Source: Pseudomonadota bacterium
GTDB lineage: Bacteria; Pseudomonadota; Gammaproteobacteria; Competibacterales; Competibacteraceae
Reading direction: 5' to 3'
Assembly: GCA_018240295.1 (NCBI GenBank)
Contig: JAFEGB010000293.1
Span: 1-55,664, forward strand
Length of the DNA: 55,664 nt
The notes under the pieces are model-generated. The model had not been told where the DNA came from, made no database searches, and saw only the letters and a list, made by a program, of their open reading frames with translations. Below are positions 42,488-53,522 of this stretch, one piece after another (positions within the stretch are counted from its first letter, which is position 1; each line of letters starts with the position of its first letter). The position numbers were made by a program, and so were the translations under genes.

Positions 42488-42694
42488 TCAGGCGAGCGGC
42501 TTGACCACCGTGGCCTGCGGACCCTTGTTGCCCTGACGCGAATCGAATTCGACCTTCTGGCCTTCGGCGAGCGTACGGAAACCCTTGCCGTCGATGACCG
42601 AATAGTGAACGAACACGTCGCCGGTACCGTCCTCGGGCTGGATGAATCCGTAACCCTTGGCCTCGTCAAACCACTTGATCGTTCCCGTGCGCAT
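42488..42694 (-). CDS. Cold-shock domain protein (CspA family), downstream copy
   Basis: This 68-residue single cold-shock domain starts [22 protein letters not shown]1 is KGYGFI and RNP2 is VFVHY, both single-strand nucleic-acid binding. It ends [11 protein letters not shown]. It starts 14 bp after the stop of a near-identical gene. GGGGAG and GGAG lie just before ATG 42694. It is probably an RNA chaperone for low temperature or stationary phase. It differs from the upstream copy at about a dozen positions. Confidence 0.94.
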   Translation of the reverse strand: MRTGTIKWFDEAKGYGFIQPEDGTGDVFVHYSVIDGKGFRTLAEGQKVEFDSRQGNKGPQATVVKPLA

Positions 42695-42708
42695 CTCCAG
42701 CTCCCCGC

Positions 42709-42912
42709 TCAGACGGCCTTCACCGAAGTCGCCTGAGGACCCTTCTGTCCTTCCTTCGATTCGAACTCCACCTTCTGGCCTTCGGCCAGGGTGCGGAAAC
42801 CCTTGCCTTCGATCGCAGAGTAGTGGACGAACACATCGCCCGTGCCGTCCGACGGAGCGATGAATCCGAAGCCCTTGGCCTCATCGAACCACTTAACCGT
42901 ACCAGTCTTCAT
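42709..42912 (-). CDS. Cold-shock domain protein (CspA family), upstream copy
   Basis: This 67-residue cold-shock domain starts [19 protein letters not shown] with RNP1 KGFGFI and RNP2 VFVHY. It ends [10 protein letters not shown]. The start at 42912 is the only sensible one, since the frame continues upstream as an antisense shadow of hrpA. It heads a two-gene csp unit read leftward, with the second copy 14 bp downstream. The 5' region to 43176 would be its leader. Confidence 0.92.
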   Translation of the reverse strand: MKTGTVKWFDEAKGFGFIAPSDGTGDVFVHYSAIEGKGFRTLAEGQKVEFESKEGQKGPQATSVKAV

Positions 42913-43176
42913 AGAATGCGAAACCTCGGAAAAACCATCTGGCGCGCCGCCGGCAGTCGCGGGTGACGATGCATTTTCAATGGGAGATCGAGAATGGATC
43001 GGGACGGGCGGCCTGGGCGGCGCGGTATTCGATCCGGCGACGCTTATCGTTTGCGTCTTGAGGCCGGACCCGAGCTGGACACTACGCCAAAGGCTCAAGG
43101 CCTGCAAGCCAATTTCACGATTCGACGATGACCATCCCGCAAGGTTGCCGTGCGCGTGGCAAGCGCCGGTTTTGCT
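42913..43176. promoter_or_regulatory. Divergent csp/hrpA intergenic region
   Basis: This 264-bp spacer serves both the leftward csp pair and rightward hrpA. For csp, a long leader would fit the cold-shock 5' regions known in CspA genes. TTTTGCTATGCT at about 43170-43181 resembles an extended -10 for hrpA and would place its start codon later (GTG 43216). No classical cold box or strong pair was found by eye. Confidence 0.35.
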
Positions 43177-46100
43177 ATGCTGCACGGCCGTTTGCCGCCT
43201 GCTCCACCCCCCGCCGTGCCCGATCCGCTTCGCGCCCTCGCCGGGCTGCTGCCGCAGTGCCTCGCTGTCGATCGCGAGGATTTCCGCCGTCGCCTCGATC
43301 GCCTCGAACGCCGTCGTGACGATGGCCGGGCGCACGAGCGCGGCCTCGCCGAACTGATCACGGCGATGGAAGCCTCGCATGCGCGGCTGCTCGAACGTCG
43401 CGCGCGCCTGCCGCTGCCGGCCTTTGACGATGCCCTGCCGGTCAACCAGCGTCGCGAAGACATCGCGGCGCTGATCCGTGCGCACCAGGTCGTCGTCGTC
43501 TGCGGCGAGACCGGTTCGGGCAAGACCACGCAGCTGCCGAAGATCTGCCTCGAACTCGGCTTCGGGGCGGCCGGGCTGATCGGTCACACGCAGCCGCGCC
43601 GGATCGCCGCACGCTCGGTCGCCGCGCGCATCGCCGACGAACTCGGGGCCGGCGCGGCAGCGGCGGTGGGCTACAAGGTGCGTTTTTCGGATCGCACCGG
43701 GCCGCAGGCCGCGATCAAGCTGATGACCGACGGCATCCTGCTCGCCGAAACCCAGGGCGATCCGCTGCTGTCGGCCTACGAGGTGCTGATCGTCGACGAG
43801 GCGCACGAGCGCAGCCTCAACATCGATTTCCTGCTCGGCTACCTGAAACGCCTGCTGCCGCGGCGGCCGGATCTGAAGCTCGTCATCACCTCGGCGACCA
43901 TCGACCCGCAGCGCTTCGCGCGGCATTTCGACGATGCGCCGGTCATCGAGGTATCCGGGCGCACGTATCCGGTCGAGCAGCGCTGGCGGCCGCTGATCGG
44001 CGAGGACGAGGACGCGCGCGATCGCGACCTGCAGCAGGCGATCCTCGACGCCGTCGACGAGGTCTGGGCCGAGGGGCCGGGCGACGTGCTGGTGTTCCTG
44101 TCCGGCGAGCGCGAGATCCGCGAGACCGCCGAGGCCTTGCGCAAGCACCATCCGCCCGGCGTCGAGATCGTGCCGCTGTACGCGCGGCTGTCGGCCGCCG
44201 AGCAGAACCGCGTGTTCGAGGCGCACGGCCGGTCGCGCATCGTGCTCGCGACCAACGTCGCCGAGACCTCGCTGACCGTGCCCGGCATCCGCTACGTGAT
44301 CGATCCGGGCACGGCGCGCATCTCGCGCTACAGCTACCGCGCCAAGATCCAGCGCCTGCCGGTCGAGAAGATCTCGCAGGCGAGCGCCCGCCAGCGCGCC
44401 GGGCGCTGCGGGCGCGTCGAGGCCGGCGTCTGCCTGCGCCTGTATTCGGCCGAGGATTTTGCCGCGCGCCCGGCGTTCACCGATCCGGAGATCCTGCGCA
44501 CCAACCTCGCCGCCGTGATCCTGCAGATGGCGGCGCTGAACCTCGGGGACCCGGCTGCGTTTCCGTTCGTCGAGCCGCCGGATTCGCGGCTGATCCACGA
44601 CGGCTACAAGCTGCTGCACGAACTGCAGGCGGTCGACGAGCGCCACCGGCTGACCGCGCTCGGGCGCGAACTGGCGAAGCTGCCGATCGACCCGCGGCTC
44701 GGGCGCATGATCCTCGCGGCGCGCGATGAGGGCTGTCTTGCCGAGGTGCTGGTGATCGCGGCCGGTCTGGCGATCCAGGACCCGCGCGAGCGCCCGCTCG
44801 AAGTGCAGCAGGCCGCCGACCAGCAGCACCGGCGCTTCCGTGACGAGCGGTCCGATTTCCTCGCGCTGCTGCGGCTCTGGGACTGGTGGCAGGCGCAGGG
44901 CCGGCGCCTGAGCAAGAGCAAGCTGCGTGAACTCGCGAAGGCGTCCTTCCTTTCCTATGTGCGCATGCGCGAATGGCGTGAGCTGCACGGCCAGCTGGTC
45001 GAGGTGCTGGCCACGCTCGGCGCGGTGCAGAACGAACGCGAACCGGCCCCGCCGCCGCCCGAGCCGAATCAGAAGCGCGAGGACGGCGACTCCCTCTGGC
45101 CGGCCAACGAAGTCCCTATCCACCGTGCGCTGCTCGCCGGCCTGCTCGGCCACACCGGCCTGCGTCAGCAGGAGGGCAGCGAGTTCCTCGGCGCGCGTGG
45201 CCGGCGCTTCCGCATCTGGCCGGGATCGGGCCTGACGAAGAAGCCGCCGCGCTGGCTGATGGCTGCCGAGCTGGTCGAGACCACGCAGGTCTGGGCGCGC
45301 ACCTGCGCGCGCATCCAGCCGGAATGGCTGGAGACGCTGGCCGCGCACCTGATCAAGCGCGCGTACAGCGAGCCGCACTGGGAGAAGCGCGCCGCGCAGG
45401 TGGCGGCGACCGAGCGCGTGACGCTGTACGGCCTGCCGGTCGTCACCGGCCGCAAGGTCAACTACGGGCCGATCGATCCGCCGCTCGCGCGCGAGCTGTT
45501 CATCCGCCACGCGCTGGTCAACGGCGAGTTCGACTGCCGCGCGCCGTTCGTCGCCCACAACGCCGCGCTGATCGCCGAAATCGCCCGCATCGAGGACAAG
45601 GCGCGCCGGCGCGACGTGCTGGTCGACGAGGAGGCAATCTTCCGCTTCTACGATGCGCGCGTGCCCGAGCGGGTATGGTCGGGGGCGGCCTTCCTGAAGT
45701 GGCTGAAGGCCGCCGGGCGTGAGGATCCGCAACTGCTGTTCCTGAGCCGCGAGACGCTGATGGCACACGCGGCCGAGCAGGTCACCGATGCGCGTTTTCC
45801 GGATCGGCTCGTGCTCGCCGGCATCGAGTTTCCGCTCGCCTACCGCTTCGAGCCGGGTGCGGCCGACGACGGCGTGACGCTGACCGTGCCGCTCGCCGCG
45901 CTCAACCAGGTGCCGGCGGCGCGCTGCGAATGGCTGGTGCCGGGGCTGCTGCCCGAGCGGCTGGCGGCGCTGCTGAAGACATTGCCGAAGGATCTGCGCC
46001 GGCGTGTGGTGCCGGTGCCGGATACCGTCGAAAAGCTGCTGCCCGAACTCGACGCGCACGCCGATGCGGAGGCGCCGCTGCTGCCGGCGCTGGTCGCGGC

Positions 46101-47295
46101 GCTGCGCCGGCTCACCGCCAGCGAGTTCCCGGAGGATGCCTTCGATCCGGCTGCGATACCGGCGCATCTGGGCATGAACTTCCGCGTCGTCGCGCCCGAT
46201 GGCGCCGTGCTCGCCGAGGGCCGTGACCTGCGCCGGCTGCGCGCGCAGTTCGGTGATGCGGCGCGCGAGGCCTTCGGCACGCTGGCGAGCGCCTTCCGGG
46301 CCGCGGCCGACAAGGCGAGGACACCGCTGCGCGCGCGCGGCGAACCGGTCATTCCGGCATTGCCGGCACCGGCGCCGAAGCCGGCGATGCCGGCCGAGGA
46401 CCCGGTCGCGCGCCTGGAGCGCGCCGAGGTCCACGACTGGGACTTCGGGGCGCTGGCACAGACCATCGAGTTCGTGCGCAACGGCATCGTGCTGAAGGGC
46501 TGGCCGGCGCTGGTCGTCGAAGGTGAGAGACTCGCCGTGCGCGTGCTCGATACCGAAGCGCGCGCGGCGGCCGCCCACCGCCACGGCCTGCACCGGCTGA
46601 TCAGCCTGCGCCTGCGCGAGCCGGTCAAGTACCTGCGCCGCAACCTGCCGGGGCTCGCGCAGATGGGTTTGCACTACGTGGCGGTCGGCACCCAAGAACA
46701 GCTGCGCGACGATCTGCTCGCCGCGGCGATCGATCGCGCCTTTCTGGTGCCGGCGCTTGCCGGCGGCGGGCTGCCGCGCGATCGGGCGGGCTTCGAGGCC
46801 ATGCTGGAGCGCGGCCGGGCGCAGTTCGTCGGCTGCGCGAACGAGGTCTGCGCGCAGGTCGGGCAGGCGCTCGCGAGCTTCCACGCCGTACGCCGGCGCA
46901 TCAGCGGCCAGGTGCCGCTCGCGTGGATGGAAGCGGCGAAAGACATGCACGAGCAGCTCGACGCGCTGGTCTACCCCGGCTTCGTCAGCGCGACGCCGCC
47001 CGAATGGCTGCGCCGGCTGCCGGTATACCTGAAGGCGCTGGAGCTGCGCGTCGAGCGTCTCGGCGGCCGGCTGGAGCAGGACCGCCAGCGCAGCGCCGAG
47101 GTGCAGCGGCTGTGGCGCTGGTATCTGCAGCGGCGCGCCCAGCTCGCGCGCCGCGGTGCCGACGACCCGGAGCTCGAACGCTACCGCTGGATGCTGGAGG
47201 AACTGCGCGTGTCGCTGTTCGCGCAGGAGCTGAAGACGCTGTTTCCGGTGTCGGTGAAGCGCATCGAGGAGCAGGGCGCGAAGGTCCGCGTCTGA
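43177..47295 (+). CDS. hrpA: ATP-dependent RNA helicase HrpA
   Basis: This DEAH-box helicase is 1372 residues from ATG 43177. Walker A is GETGSGKTT (110-118) and the DEAH box is at 207-210 (VDEAHERSL). [19 protein letters not shown] and [12 protein letters not shown] (motifs III, IV and VI) follow. Then come the ratchet and OB-like regions and the HrpA-specific C-terminal half containing DUF3418. The size matches HrpA rather than HrpB. HrpA resolves stalled or collided ribosomes and mRNA structures. The start is uncertain: GTG 43150 and GTG 43216 are alternatives. It ends 10 bp before the convergent oxidase gene. Confidence 0.93.
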   Translation: MLHGRLPPAPPPAVPDPLRALAGLLPQCLAVDREDFRRRLDRLERRRDDGRAHERGLAELITAMEASHARLLERRARLPLPAFDDALPVNQRREDIAALIRAHQVVVVCGETGSGKTTQLPKICLELGFGAAGLIGHTQPRRIAARSVAARIADELGAGAAAAVGYKVRFSDRTGPQAAIKLMTDGILLAETQGDPLLSAYEVLIVDEAHERSLNIDFLLGYLKRLLPRRPDLKLVITSATIDPQRFARHFDDAPVIEVSGRTYPVEQRWRPLIGEDEDARDRDLQQAILDAVDEVWAEGPGDVLVFLSGEREIRETAEALRKHHPPGVEIVPLYARLSAAEQNRVFEAHGRSRIVLATNVAETSLTVPGIRYVIDPGTARISRYSYRAKIQRLPVEKISQASARQRAGRCGRVEAGVCLRLYSAEDFAARPAFTDPEILRTNLAAVILQMAALNLGDPAAFPFVEPPDSRLIHDGYKLLHELQAVDERHRLTALGRELAKLPIDPRLGRMILAARDEGCLAEVLVIAAGLAIQDPRERPLEVQQAADQQHRRFRDERSDFLALLRLWDWWQAQGRRLSKSKLRELAKASFLSYVRMREWRELHGQLVEVLATLGAVQNEREPAPPPPEPNQKREDGDSLWPANEVPIHRALLAGLLGHTGLRQQEGSEFLGARGRRFRIWPGSGLTKKPPRWLMAAELVETTQVWARTCARIQPEWLETLAAHLIKRAYSEPHWEKRAAQVAATERVTLYGLPVVTGRKVNYGPIDPPLARELFIRHALVNGEFDCRAPFVAHNAALIAEIARIEDKARRRDVLVDEEAIFRFYDARVPERVWSGAAFLKWLKAAGREDPQLLFLSRETLMAHAAEQVTDARFPDRLVLAGIEFPLAYRFEPGAADDGVTLTVPLAALNQVPAARCEWLVPGLLPERLAALLKTLPKDLRRRVVPVPDTVEKLLPELDAHADAEAPLLPALVAALRRLTASEFPEDAFDPAAIPAHLGMNFRVVAPDGAVLAEGRDLRRLRAQFGDAAREAFGTLASAFRAAADKARTPLRARGEPVIPALPAPAPKPAMPAEDPVARLERAEVHDWDFGALAQTIEFVRNGIVLKGWPALVVEGERLAVRVLDTEARAAAAHRHGLHRLISLRLREPVKYLRRNLPGLAQMGLHYVAVGTQEQLRDDLLAAAIDRAFLVPALAGGGLPRDRAGFEAMLERGRAQFVGCANEVCAQVGQALASFHAVRRRISGQVPLAWMEAAKDMHEQLDALVYPGFVSATPPEWLRRLPVYLKALELRVERLGGRLEQDRQRSAEVQRLWRWYLQRRAQLARRGADDPELERYRWMLEELRVSLFAQELKTLFPVSVKRIEEQGAKVRV

Positions 47296-47305
47296 GCCCC
47301 GCCGC

Positions 47306-48409
47306 TCACGGCCGCCACAGCACGCCCGGGCCGATGTCGGCGAGCCGTGCGCAGCCGGTCAGCGCCATCGCCACTTCGAATTCCTCGCGCAGCATCTTCA
47401 GCACGTGCGCGACGCCGAGCGCACCGGCGGCGGCGAGGCCGTGCAGATAGGGGCGGCCGATCAGCACGGCGCTGGCGCCGAGCGCGAGCGCCTTCAGCAC
47501 GTCGGTGCCGCGACGGATGCCGCCGTCGACGAGGATCGGCACGCGCCCGGCGACGCGCTCGGCAATCACCGGCAGCGCCTCGGCGGTGGCCGGCAAGGTA
47601 TCGAGCACGCGCCCGCCGTGGTTCGAGACGATCAGGCCGGCGACGCCGCGTTCGAGCGCGAGTGCGGCATCTTCGGGGCTGACGATGCCTTTCAGGATCA
47701 CCGGCAGGCGGGTCTGGTCGAGCAGCCAGTCGAGTTCGCGCCAGGTCGGTGCCGTGCGCATGATGCCGTCGAACACGAGGCTGGCCTGCGCGCTGCCGGG
47801 CGCGAATGGCGTCTGGCCGTGGCGCAGGTTGGCGGCGCTGACCCCGGGCGGCAGCCGGAAGCCGGCACGGCGTTCGCGGTTGCGGATGCCGGCGAGCGGC
47901 GCATCGACGGTGACCACCAGCGCCGAATAGCCGGCGGCCTCGGCGCGCTGCACGAGCTCAACACTCGCCGCGCGTTCGGGCTGGCAGTAGAGCTGGAACC
48001 ACAGCGGCGGCGCATCGGGCAGCGCCGCGACCGCTTCGAGCTCGACGCTCGCGAGCGTGCTCAGCACAAAGCCGGCCCCGAGTGCTGCCGCGGCGCGCGC
48101 CGCGGCCAGCTCGCCGTCCGGGTGTGCAAGCCGCTGGTAGGCGACCGGTGCCAGCAGCACCGGATGTTCGAGCCGGCTGCCGAACAGCGTCAGCGCCGTG
48201 TCGCCGCCGGCCACGTCGGCGAGCACGCGTCCGTGCAGCCGCAGCCGCTCCCAGGCTTCGCGGTTCCAGCGCGCACTGAGTTCGTCCCCGGCTGCGCCGT
48301 CGAGATAGGCCCAGATCGCCGGATCGAGCCGTTCGCGGGCGTATGTGGCGTAGTCGGGGACGGCGGCGATGGCGTCGGGGATGCGGGTCAGCAGCGGCGG
48401 GCGGGACAT
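47306..48409 (-). CDS. FMN-dependent alpha-hydroxy-acid oxidase/dehydrogenase (LldD-like)
   Basis: This 367-residue TIM-barrel flavoenzyme has [48 protein letters not shown], the catalytic pair around [15 protein letters not shown], and the signature [18 protein letters not shown] with His-Gly-Gly-Arg, followed by [19 protein letters not shown]. Substrates in the family are lactate, glycolate, mandelate or peptide products. The substrate is unresolved here, with no lactate permease or regulator nearby. A 5-bp inverted repeat lies upstream. It is a single gene between hrpA and the c-di-GMP module. Confidence 0.92.
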   Translation of the reverse strand: MSRPPLLTRIPDAIAAVPDYATYARERLDPAIWAYLDGAAGDELSARWNREAWERLRLHGRVLADVAGGDTALTLFGSRLEHPVLLAPVAYQRLAHPDGELAAARAAAALGAGFVLSTLASVELEAVAALPDAPPLWFQLYCQPERAASVELVQRAEAAGYSALVVTVDAPLAGIRNRERRAGFRLPPGVSAANLRHGQTPFAPGSAQASLVFDGIMRTAPTWRELDWLLDQTRLPVILKGIVSPEDAALALERGVAGLIVSNHGGRVLDTLPATAEALPVIAERVAGRVPILVDGGIRRGTDVLKALALGASAVLIGRPYLHGLAAAGALGVAHVLKMLREEFEVAMALTGCARLADIGPGVLWRP

Positions 48410-48441
48410 CGGCGGGGCTCGGCGGCAGGCAGATGAAAACG

Positions 48442-48458
48442 CATTCTAATCGGGAATG
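48442..48458. promoter_or_regulatory. Inverted repeat upstream of the hydroxy-acid oxidase gene
   Basis: CATTC (48442-48446) and GAATG (48454-48458) flank TAATCGG, 33 bp upstream of the oxidase start. TAGAAT on the lower strand within it could be a -10, so the repeat may be an operator. The rest of the 290-bp gap to 48699 shows no gene. Confidence 0.3.
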
Positions 48459-48699
48459 AGTCGCATCTGTCGCCTGCCGGGCACGCGATCGGCAGATCCG
48501 CATTGCGCAGGACCCGGCAGTCAGGATGTCCGGATTCCGGACGCCGGAGCGGCCGGAACCCGGGGGCTCGGCCGTCAGCGGGCTGCGCCGGGCACGGATG
48601 GCGGCCGCCGGCATCGTGCCGGCAAGGTTGCCGGAGGGTGGGGCGCGAAGCCGCGGCCGCCGGTGCAGCGGGGCGCTGCGCCCGGACGGCGGCTGCGCA

Positions 48700-49626
48700 T
48701 CAGGCGCCGTCGTCGCTGACCACGCGGTTGCGGCCGCCGGACTTGGCGCGGTACAGACGGCGGTCGATGCGGGTGAGGAAGTCGGCCGGGTCATCGAGGC
48801 GGTCGGGCCGGATGGCACCGCAGCCGATGCTGACCGTCACCGGCAGGCGCAGGCCGTCGTCGGTGGCGCGGTACTGGCCTTGCAGCCGCGCGGCGATGCC
48901 CTCGCGCAGCTTGTCGACGACGCAGTGCACGCCGGCGGCTTCGGTTTCCGGCAGCAGCAGCGCGAATTCCTCGCCGCCGACCCGCGCGATCAGGTCGCCG
49001 GGGCGGCGCATGGCTTCGCGCCCGAGCGCGGCGATGCGGCGCAGGCAGTCATCGCCGGCGCCGTGGCCGCAGCGGTCGTTGAACAGCTTGAAGTGATCGG
49101 CATCGATCAGCGCCAGCCCGAGCGGACAGCCGGTGCGCAGCGCCCGCCGCCATTCGCGGTGGTAGTGCTGGTCGAAGCAGCGGCGGTTGGCGATGCCGGT
49201 CAGGCCGTCCATCAGCGCCAGCTGCTGCAGCAGCTGCGTCTGGCGCCGCAGGGTCACGTGGGTGCGCAGCCGGGCACGCACCACCGGCAGTGCGAACGGC
49301 CGCATGATGTAGTCGACCGCGCCGAGGCTGAAGCCCTTGATCTGCGACTCGACGTCATCGACGCCGGTCATGAAGATCAGTGGCAGCTCGCGGCCGAATT
49401 CGGTGTCCTTCAGGCGCCGGCAGACCTCGAAGCCATCGACCTCGGGCATGTCGACATCGAGGATCACCAGATCCAGCCGCGGGCTGTGGCCCACGATCTC
49501 GACCACCTCCCGCCAGTGCTTGGCGAACAGCAGTTCGAACTCGTCGCCGAGCCCTTCGGCCAGCAGCACGTGGTTGAACGGGTCATCGTCGATGACCAGG
49601 ATGTGCGGCATCTCGGGGCTGCTCAT
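48700..49626 (-). CDS. Response-regulator diguanylate cyclase (REC-GGDEF)
   Basis: This 308-residue protein makes c-di-GMP under control of a receiver domain. The REC domain has HILVIDDDPFNHV with phospho-acceptor Asp57 (VILDVDMPE), and FMTGVDD with KGFSLGAVDYIMRPF. The GGDEF domain has the active site GGEEF (217-221) and the inhibitory I-site RPGD (208-211) exactly five residues before it. It ends DRRLYRAKSGGRNRV. It starts 3 bp after the stop of the PAS-GGDEF-EAL gene, so it is the last gene of that transcript. A cognate histidine kinase is not in this window. Confidence 0.94.
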   Translation of the reverse strand: MSSPEMPHILVIDDDPFNHVLLAEGLGDEFELLFAKHWREVVEIVGHSPRLDLVILDVDMPEVDGFEVCRRLKDTEFGRELPLIFMTGVDDVESQIKGFSLGAVDYIMRPFALPVVRARLRTHVTLRRQTQLLQQLALMDGLTGIANRRCFDQHYHREWRRALRTGCPLGLALIDADHFKLFNDRCGHGAGDDCLRRIAALGREAMRRPGDLIARVGGEEFALLLPETEAAGVHCVVDKLREGIAARLQGQYRATDDGLRLPVTVSIGCGAIRPDRLDDPADFLTRIDRRLYRAKSGGRNRVVSDDGA

Positions 49627-49629
49627 GGT

Positions 49630-51612
49630 TCAGCGTCCGGCGGCCGGCGTCGTGGCGTGGCGGCACAGCCAGTCGCAGGCTGCGGCCTCGGGCAGCGGTG
49701 GCGAGAAGCGGTAACCCTGCACCGCATCGCAGCCGTGCTCGATCAGGAAATCGAGCTGCTCGCTGGTTTCGACGCCTTCGGCGAGCACCGACAGGCCGAG
49801 GTTGTGCGCGAGCGCGATGACTGCGGCGGTGATCTGCATGTCGGCCGGATCGTGCGGGATGTCGAGCACGAAGCTGCGGTCGATCTTCAGCGTGTTGATC
49901 GGGAAGCGCTTCAGGTAGGCGAGCGAGGAATAGCCGGTGCCGAAGTCGTCGATCGCGAGGCTGACGCCGAGCCGGCGCAGGGCTTCGAGCTGCTGGGCGA
50001 CCGTGTCCGGGTTTTCCATCAGCGCGCTCTCGGTCAGTTCGAGTTCGAGATACCGCCCCGGCACGCCGGTCTCGTCGAGGATGGCCGCGAGCTGCGGCGC
50101 CAGCGCGTGCAGGCGCAGCTGCCGGGCCGACAGGTTCACGGCCATCGAGTGGATCGGCACGCCATCGGCCAGCCAGCGGCGCAGGCAGCGGCAGGCCTCG
50201 CGCAGCACCCATTCGCCGAGCGGCACGATCAGCCCGGTTTCCTCGGCGAGCGGGATGAAGTCGGACGGCGGCACCATCTTGCCGTCCGGCCGCCGCCAGC
50301 GCACCAGCGCCTCGACACCAAGTGCGGCCGGTTCGCCGAGCATGATCTGCGGCTGGTAGTACAGCACCAGCTCCCCGCGTTCGAGCGCACGGCGCAGGCG
50401 CGCCTCCAGCACCAGGCGCTCCTCGACGGCGCGCGTCATCGCCTCCAGATAGAAGCGCGCATTGCCGCGACCGTCCTCCTTGGCGCGATACAGCGCAGTG
50501 TCGGCACGCTGGATCAGCGCCCCGGCCTCGGCCCCGTCGGCCGGGTACAGGCTGATGCCGACGCTGGCACCGATCCAGACCTCGTGGCCGCCGCCGAGCA
50601 GGAAGGGCTGCTGCAGGGCTTCGATCAGCGTTTGCGCGACGCCGGCGGCACGCTCGGGTTCGGTGACCTCCTCAAGCACGACCACGAACTCGTCGCCGCC
50701 GAGGCGCGCGAGCAGGTCGGACTGGCGCAGCCGTTCGCGCAGCCGGCCGGCCGCCCGCACCAGCAGCTCGTCTCCGGCGGTGTGACCGAAGCTGTCATTG
50801 ACCAGCTTGAAGCGGTCGAGATCGAGAAACAGCACCGCCAGGCCGCCTCCGCTGCGCGCGGCGCGGCGCAGCGCCTGGTCGAGTTCGGCGATCAGCAGCA
50901 GCCGGTTCGGCAGTCCGGTCAGCGCGTCGTGGTGCGCGAGGTGTTCGAGATCGTGGGCGTTGCGGACCGCCGTGATGTCGGAGAACACGCCGACATAGCG
51001 GATGATCGTCTGGTCGGCATCGCGCACGGCGTTGATCGTCAGCCACTGCAGGTAGGGTTCACCGCTGCGCCGGCGATTGCGGATCTCGCCCTGCCAGTGC
51101 CCGCTCTGCTGCAGCGCGCGCCAGAAATCCAGATAGAACGCCCGGCCCTCGTAGCCGGACTGCAGCATGCGCATGTTGCGGCCGAGGACTTCGCCTTCCG
51201 CATAACCGGTGATGTTCGAGAATGCCGGGTTGACGGCGACCACCGTGCCCTCGGGGTCGCAGACGACGATGCCGTCCTGCGTGCTCGAATAGACCATCGC
51301 CGCCTGGCGCAGGCCGGCCTCGTTGCGCCGGCGCTCGGCAATCTCGGCTTCCAGTGCCTGCTTGGCGAGGCGCAGGTCGTGCGTGACGCGCTCGTTCTCG
51401 GCCAGCGTCGCCTCGAGCTCGAGCGTGCGCTCGCGCACGTGGTCTTCGAGCAGCGCGGCCGTGTGATACAGCGTGAAGCCGGACTCGGCGCTCTCCAGGC
51501 TGGTCGTCGATTTCTCGGCGCGCCGGATCAGCGCCGTCACCACCTTGCGCAGTCGCAGGACTTCCGCCTGCAGGGTCTCGAGGTCGTCCGGCAGGGGCAG
51601 GAGTTCATTCAT
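49630..51612 (-). CDS. PAS-GGDEF-EAL dual-domain c-di-GMP enzyme
   Basis: This 660-residue cytoplasmic protein begins with a coiled-coil region (about residues 10-100). A PAS domain follows (103-217; [26 protein letters not shown], and [19 protein letters not shown]). The GGDEF motif is intact at 305-309, with the I-site RQSD just before. EAL is intact at 434-436 (GVEALVRWR), with [17 protein letters not shown] and LKIDRSF conserved. Both halves look active, so net direction cannot be read from sequence. I chose ATG 51612; GTG 51615 is one codon earlier. The start overlaps the FIST gene end. Confidence 0.94.
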   Translation of the reverse strand: MNELLPLPDDLETLQAEVLRLRKVVTALIRRAEKSTTSLESAESGFTLYHTAALLEDHVRERTLELEATLAENERVTHDLRLAKQALEAEIAERRRNEAGLRQAAMVYSSTQDGIVVCDPEGTVVAVNPAFSNITGYAEGEVLGRNMRMLQSGYEGRAFYLDFWRALQQSGHWQGEIRNRRRSGEPYLQWLTINAVRDADQTIIRYVGVFSDITAVRNAHDLEHLAHHDALTGLPNRLLLIAELDQALRRAARSGGGLAVLFLDLDRFKLVNDSFGHTAGDELLVRAAGRLRERLRQSDLLARLGGDEFVVVLEEVTEPERAAGVAQTLIEALQQPFLLGGGHEVWIGASVGISLYPADGAEAGALIQRADTALYRAKEDGRGNARFYLEAMTRAVEERLVLEARLRRALERGELVLYYQPQIMLGEPAALGVEALVRWRRPDGKMVPPSDFIPLAEETGLIVPLGEWVLREACRCLRRWLADGVPIHSMAVNLSARQLRLHALAPQLAAILDETGVPGRYLELELTESALMENPDTVAQQLEALRRLGVSLAIDDFGTGYSSLAYLKRFPINTLKIDRSFVLDIPHDPADMQITAAVIALAHNLGLSVLAEGVETSEQLDFLIEHGCDAVQGYRFSPPLPEAAACDWLCRHATTPAAGR

Positions 51613-52747
51613 CACCGGACCTGCCGATCGCGACGCCGGTCAGCGTGTGATTGACATGCACGCCGGCGTACTGCTCGCCGTAGGTGCTGAACCCGACCAT
51701 GCGATAGCGCCGGAAGCGTTCGCCGAGCGCAGCCTCGCAGTGCTTGCGCCGGGCTTCGAGCCGGCGCAGCACGCAATCGAAGCTGATGACCAGATCCGGT
51801 TCGCCGATCCCGGCGCGGATGCTGTCCATCGACGAGTCGAGGTGAGCGACCATGTCGCGGGCCTGCGCGACGCGCAGCACCAGCCCGAGTTCGATCGCAC
51901 AGAAGAAGGTCAGGCTGCCGTCGGCGTGGGCCTCGCGGATCGAGCGCACGTAATCGGTGCCGTCGATGACCACGACCACCGGTGCGGCCGCGAAGGTCTC
52001 GGGGGCAAGTTCCGCCACCGGCACGCCGATCAGGCGGGCATATTCCTGCGCCGCCGGCAGGCCGTTCAGCTCGAACACCCGCCGGCGCTTCGGATCGGCC
52101 TCGGTGACCACCAGGCGTTCCTTGTCGTGGGTGAAGTGCTGGGTCTTGAACACCCGGCTGCGCCGGCGCGTGCTGACCAGTGCCAGCACGGCGCTGCGGG
52201 TGTGGAAGGCGCCATCGTGATAGACCCAGCTGCGGCCGAAGTGCAGACCGTCACCGGCCGAGCCGCCGACCAGCGGTGTGCGCCCGAGTGCGCGCTGCAG
52301 CGCATAGGCGACCGGTTCCTCGCGCTGCGCGAGGCCATCGACCAGCAGCAGGGCGAAGCGCTCCTGCCCGTCCGTCACCGCCGGCATCTGCGCGAGCAGG
52401 GCATCGACACAGTGCTGGCCGGCATCGAGGCTGACGTCGTCCAGACCGTCGAGCCGGGCGGTCGCCACCGTGAATTCTGCCGCCGGCAGGCTGAAGCCGG
52501 TGATGCCGCCGGTCTGGTAGCCGCTGGCGCCGAGTTCCCCGGCGGTCGTGCAGCCGATCATCGGCACGTCACCGAAATGATGCTGCAGGGCTTCGGCCAG
52601 CACCGGACGCGGATAGGCGGTCGAACAGAACACCACGACCAGCGCCGCATCGGGCTGACTGATCTGGGCATGCAGTTCGCGCACGGCCAGGCCGACCTCG
52701 CACGCCTGCGTGTGGCCGGTCAGGATGCGGGCGGAAGCGGATTCCAT
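51605..52747 (-). CDS. FIST-domain sensor protein
   Basis: This 380-residue soluble sensor has FIST N (about residues 40-230: [45 protein letters not shown], and [19 protein letters not shown]). FIST C follows (about 240-375: [26 protein letters not shown] through [22 protein letters not shown] in form). FIST domains bind small ligands and often act beside c-di-GMP or chemotaxis proteins. ATG 52747 has GAGGAG six bases upstream; upstream in-frame codons are poor. It heads a three-gene leftward unit and overlaps the next gene by 8 bp. Confidence 0.9.
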   Translation of the reverse strand: MESASARILTGHTQACEVGLAVRELHAQISQPDAALVVVFCSTAYPRPVLAEALQHHFGDVPMIGCTTAGELGASGYQTGGITGFSLPAAEFTVATARLDGLDDVSLDAGQHCVDALLAQMPAVTDGQERFALLLVDGLAQREEPVAYALQRALGRTPLVGGSAGDGLHFGRSWVYHDGAFHTRSAVLALVSTRRRSRVFKTQHFTHDKERLVVTEADPKRRRVFELNGLPAAQEYARLIGVPVAELAPETFAAAPVVVVIDGTDYVRSIREAHADGSLTFFCAIELGLVLRVAQARDMVAHLDSSMDSIRAGIGEPDLVISFDCVLRRLEARRKHCEAALGERFRRYRMVGFSTYGEQYAGVHVNHTLTGVAIGRSGDE

Positions 52748-53522
52748 CGATGACTCCTCGGCGGTATTCACATGGCGGGGTCCTTCCTGCGCTTTCTGGT
52801 TTGCACCGGATTCCGGGCTGCTCCGGCGGGCGGCATTACAGGCCATTGGGGTTTTCCGGAAGGAATGTCGGAATTGCCGTAGCGACATTGATTGCTATTG
52901 CATTTGCATCATTTCGGTTTCTGAAGCGTTCCGGGTGCAGCAGCCCATCCGCCTGTCCATGTCAGAAACGGGCCTGCAGGGCCTTGTCGCGAGGTCTGTA
53001 CCGATACAGATGCCTGCAGGACGTACTGAGGCAACTGCTTGAACAGTATGCACTGAGCACGGCAATAATGGACAGAAGCTTGTGGTCATGGCCTTTGCAG
53101 CGGCGTTCATGGTCTGGATTGTGCGGTGCAAAATCGACAAGTCTTCGTGACGGCACGGTTGTCGGCGTAGGTGTCGGCGGTGGTGGTCGCGGCCGTTGAA
53201 GCGCGGAATTCCTCCGTAAGCAAGCCATATGCCATTGCCGTCAAGCACAGTTGAGCCGGTCTGCCTGCGCAATCATTGCAAGCCTTGCATATCGGCCCAG
53301 GTTCAATGGAATTAAGCGTTTGCTCTCGTTTCAGCAGGCAGTTTCACCAGCGCCCACATTTTTGCGGTGCGTCAATTAGCGCAGGCGAAGCGGTGCGTGC
53401 CGGGGGCAATTCGCGGTTTGCAACGCTCCTGCGCCCATGCCGGAACACATCGTGCGTCAGTCGTTGCAGTTCTGTACCGCTACGCTGTGACGGATCGAAT
53501 CCTCCCCGGACCTGCGCCCCGA
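52748..53522. other. Long intergenic region between the FIST operon and the ion-channel gene
   Basis: This 775-bp stretch is clearly less GC-rich than its flanks. No open frame in it resembles a protein (longest on either strand about 110-125 residues, no known motif). It contains the perfect palindrome TCTGTA-CCGA-TACAGA (52995-53010), the palindrome TGCAAG-C-CTTGCA (53277-53289), and two CCTGCAGG words. It should hold the promoters of the leftward FIST operon and of the rightward channel gene. It may also contain gene remnants. Confidence 0.5.

Noticed and set aside
42709-46950. 1413-residue open frame on the lower strand under hrpA
   Set aside because: It is a GC-rich antisense shadow of hrpA. 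Only its last 67 residues (the cold-shock domain) are a gene; the rest is Arg/Gln/His-rich with no domain.
52895-53272. 125-residue lower-strand frame in the long intergenic region
   Set aside because: It shows no domain, signal peptide or ribosome site, and its composition does not resemble neighbouring genes.
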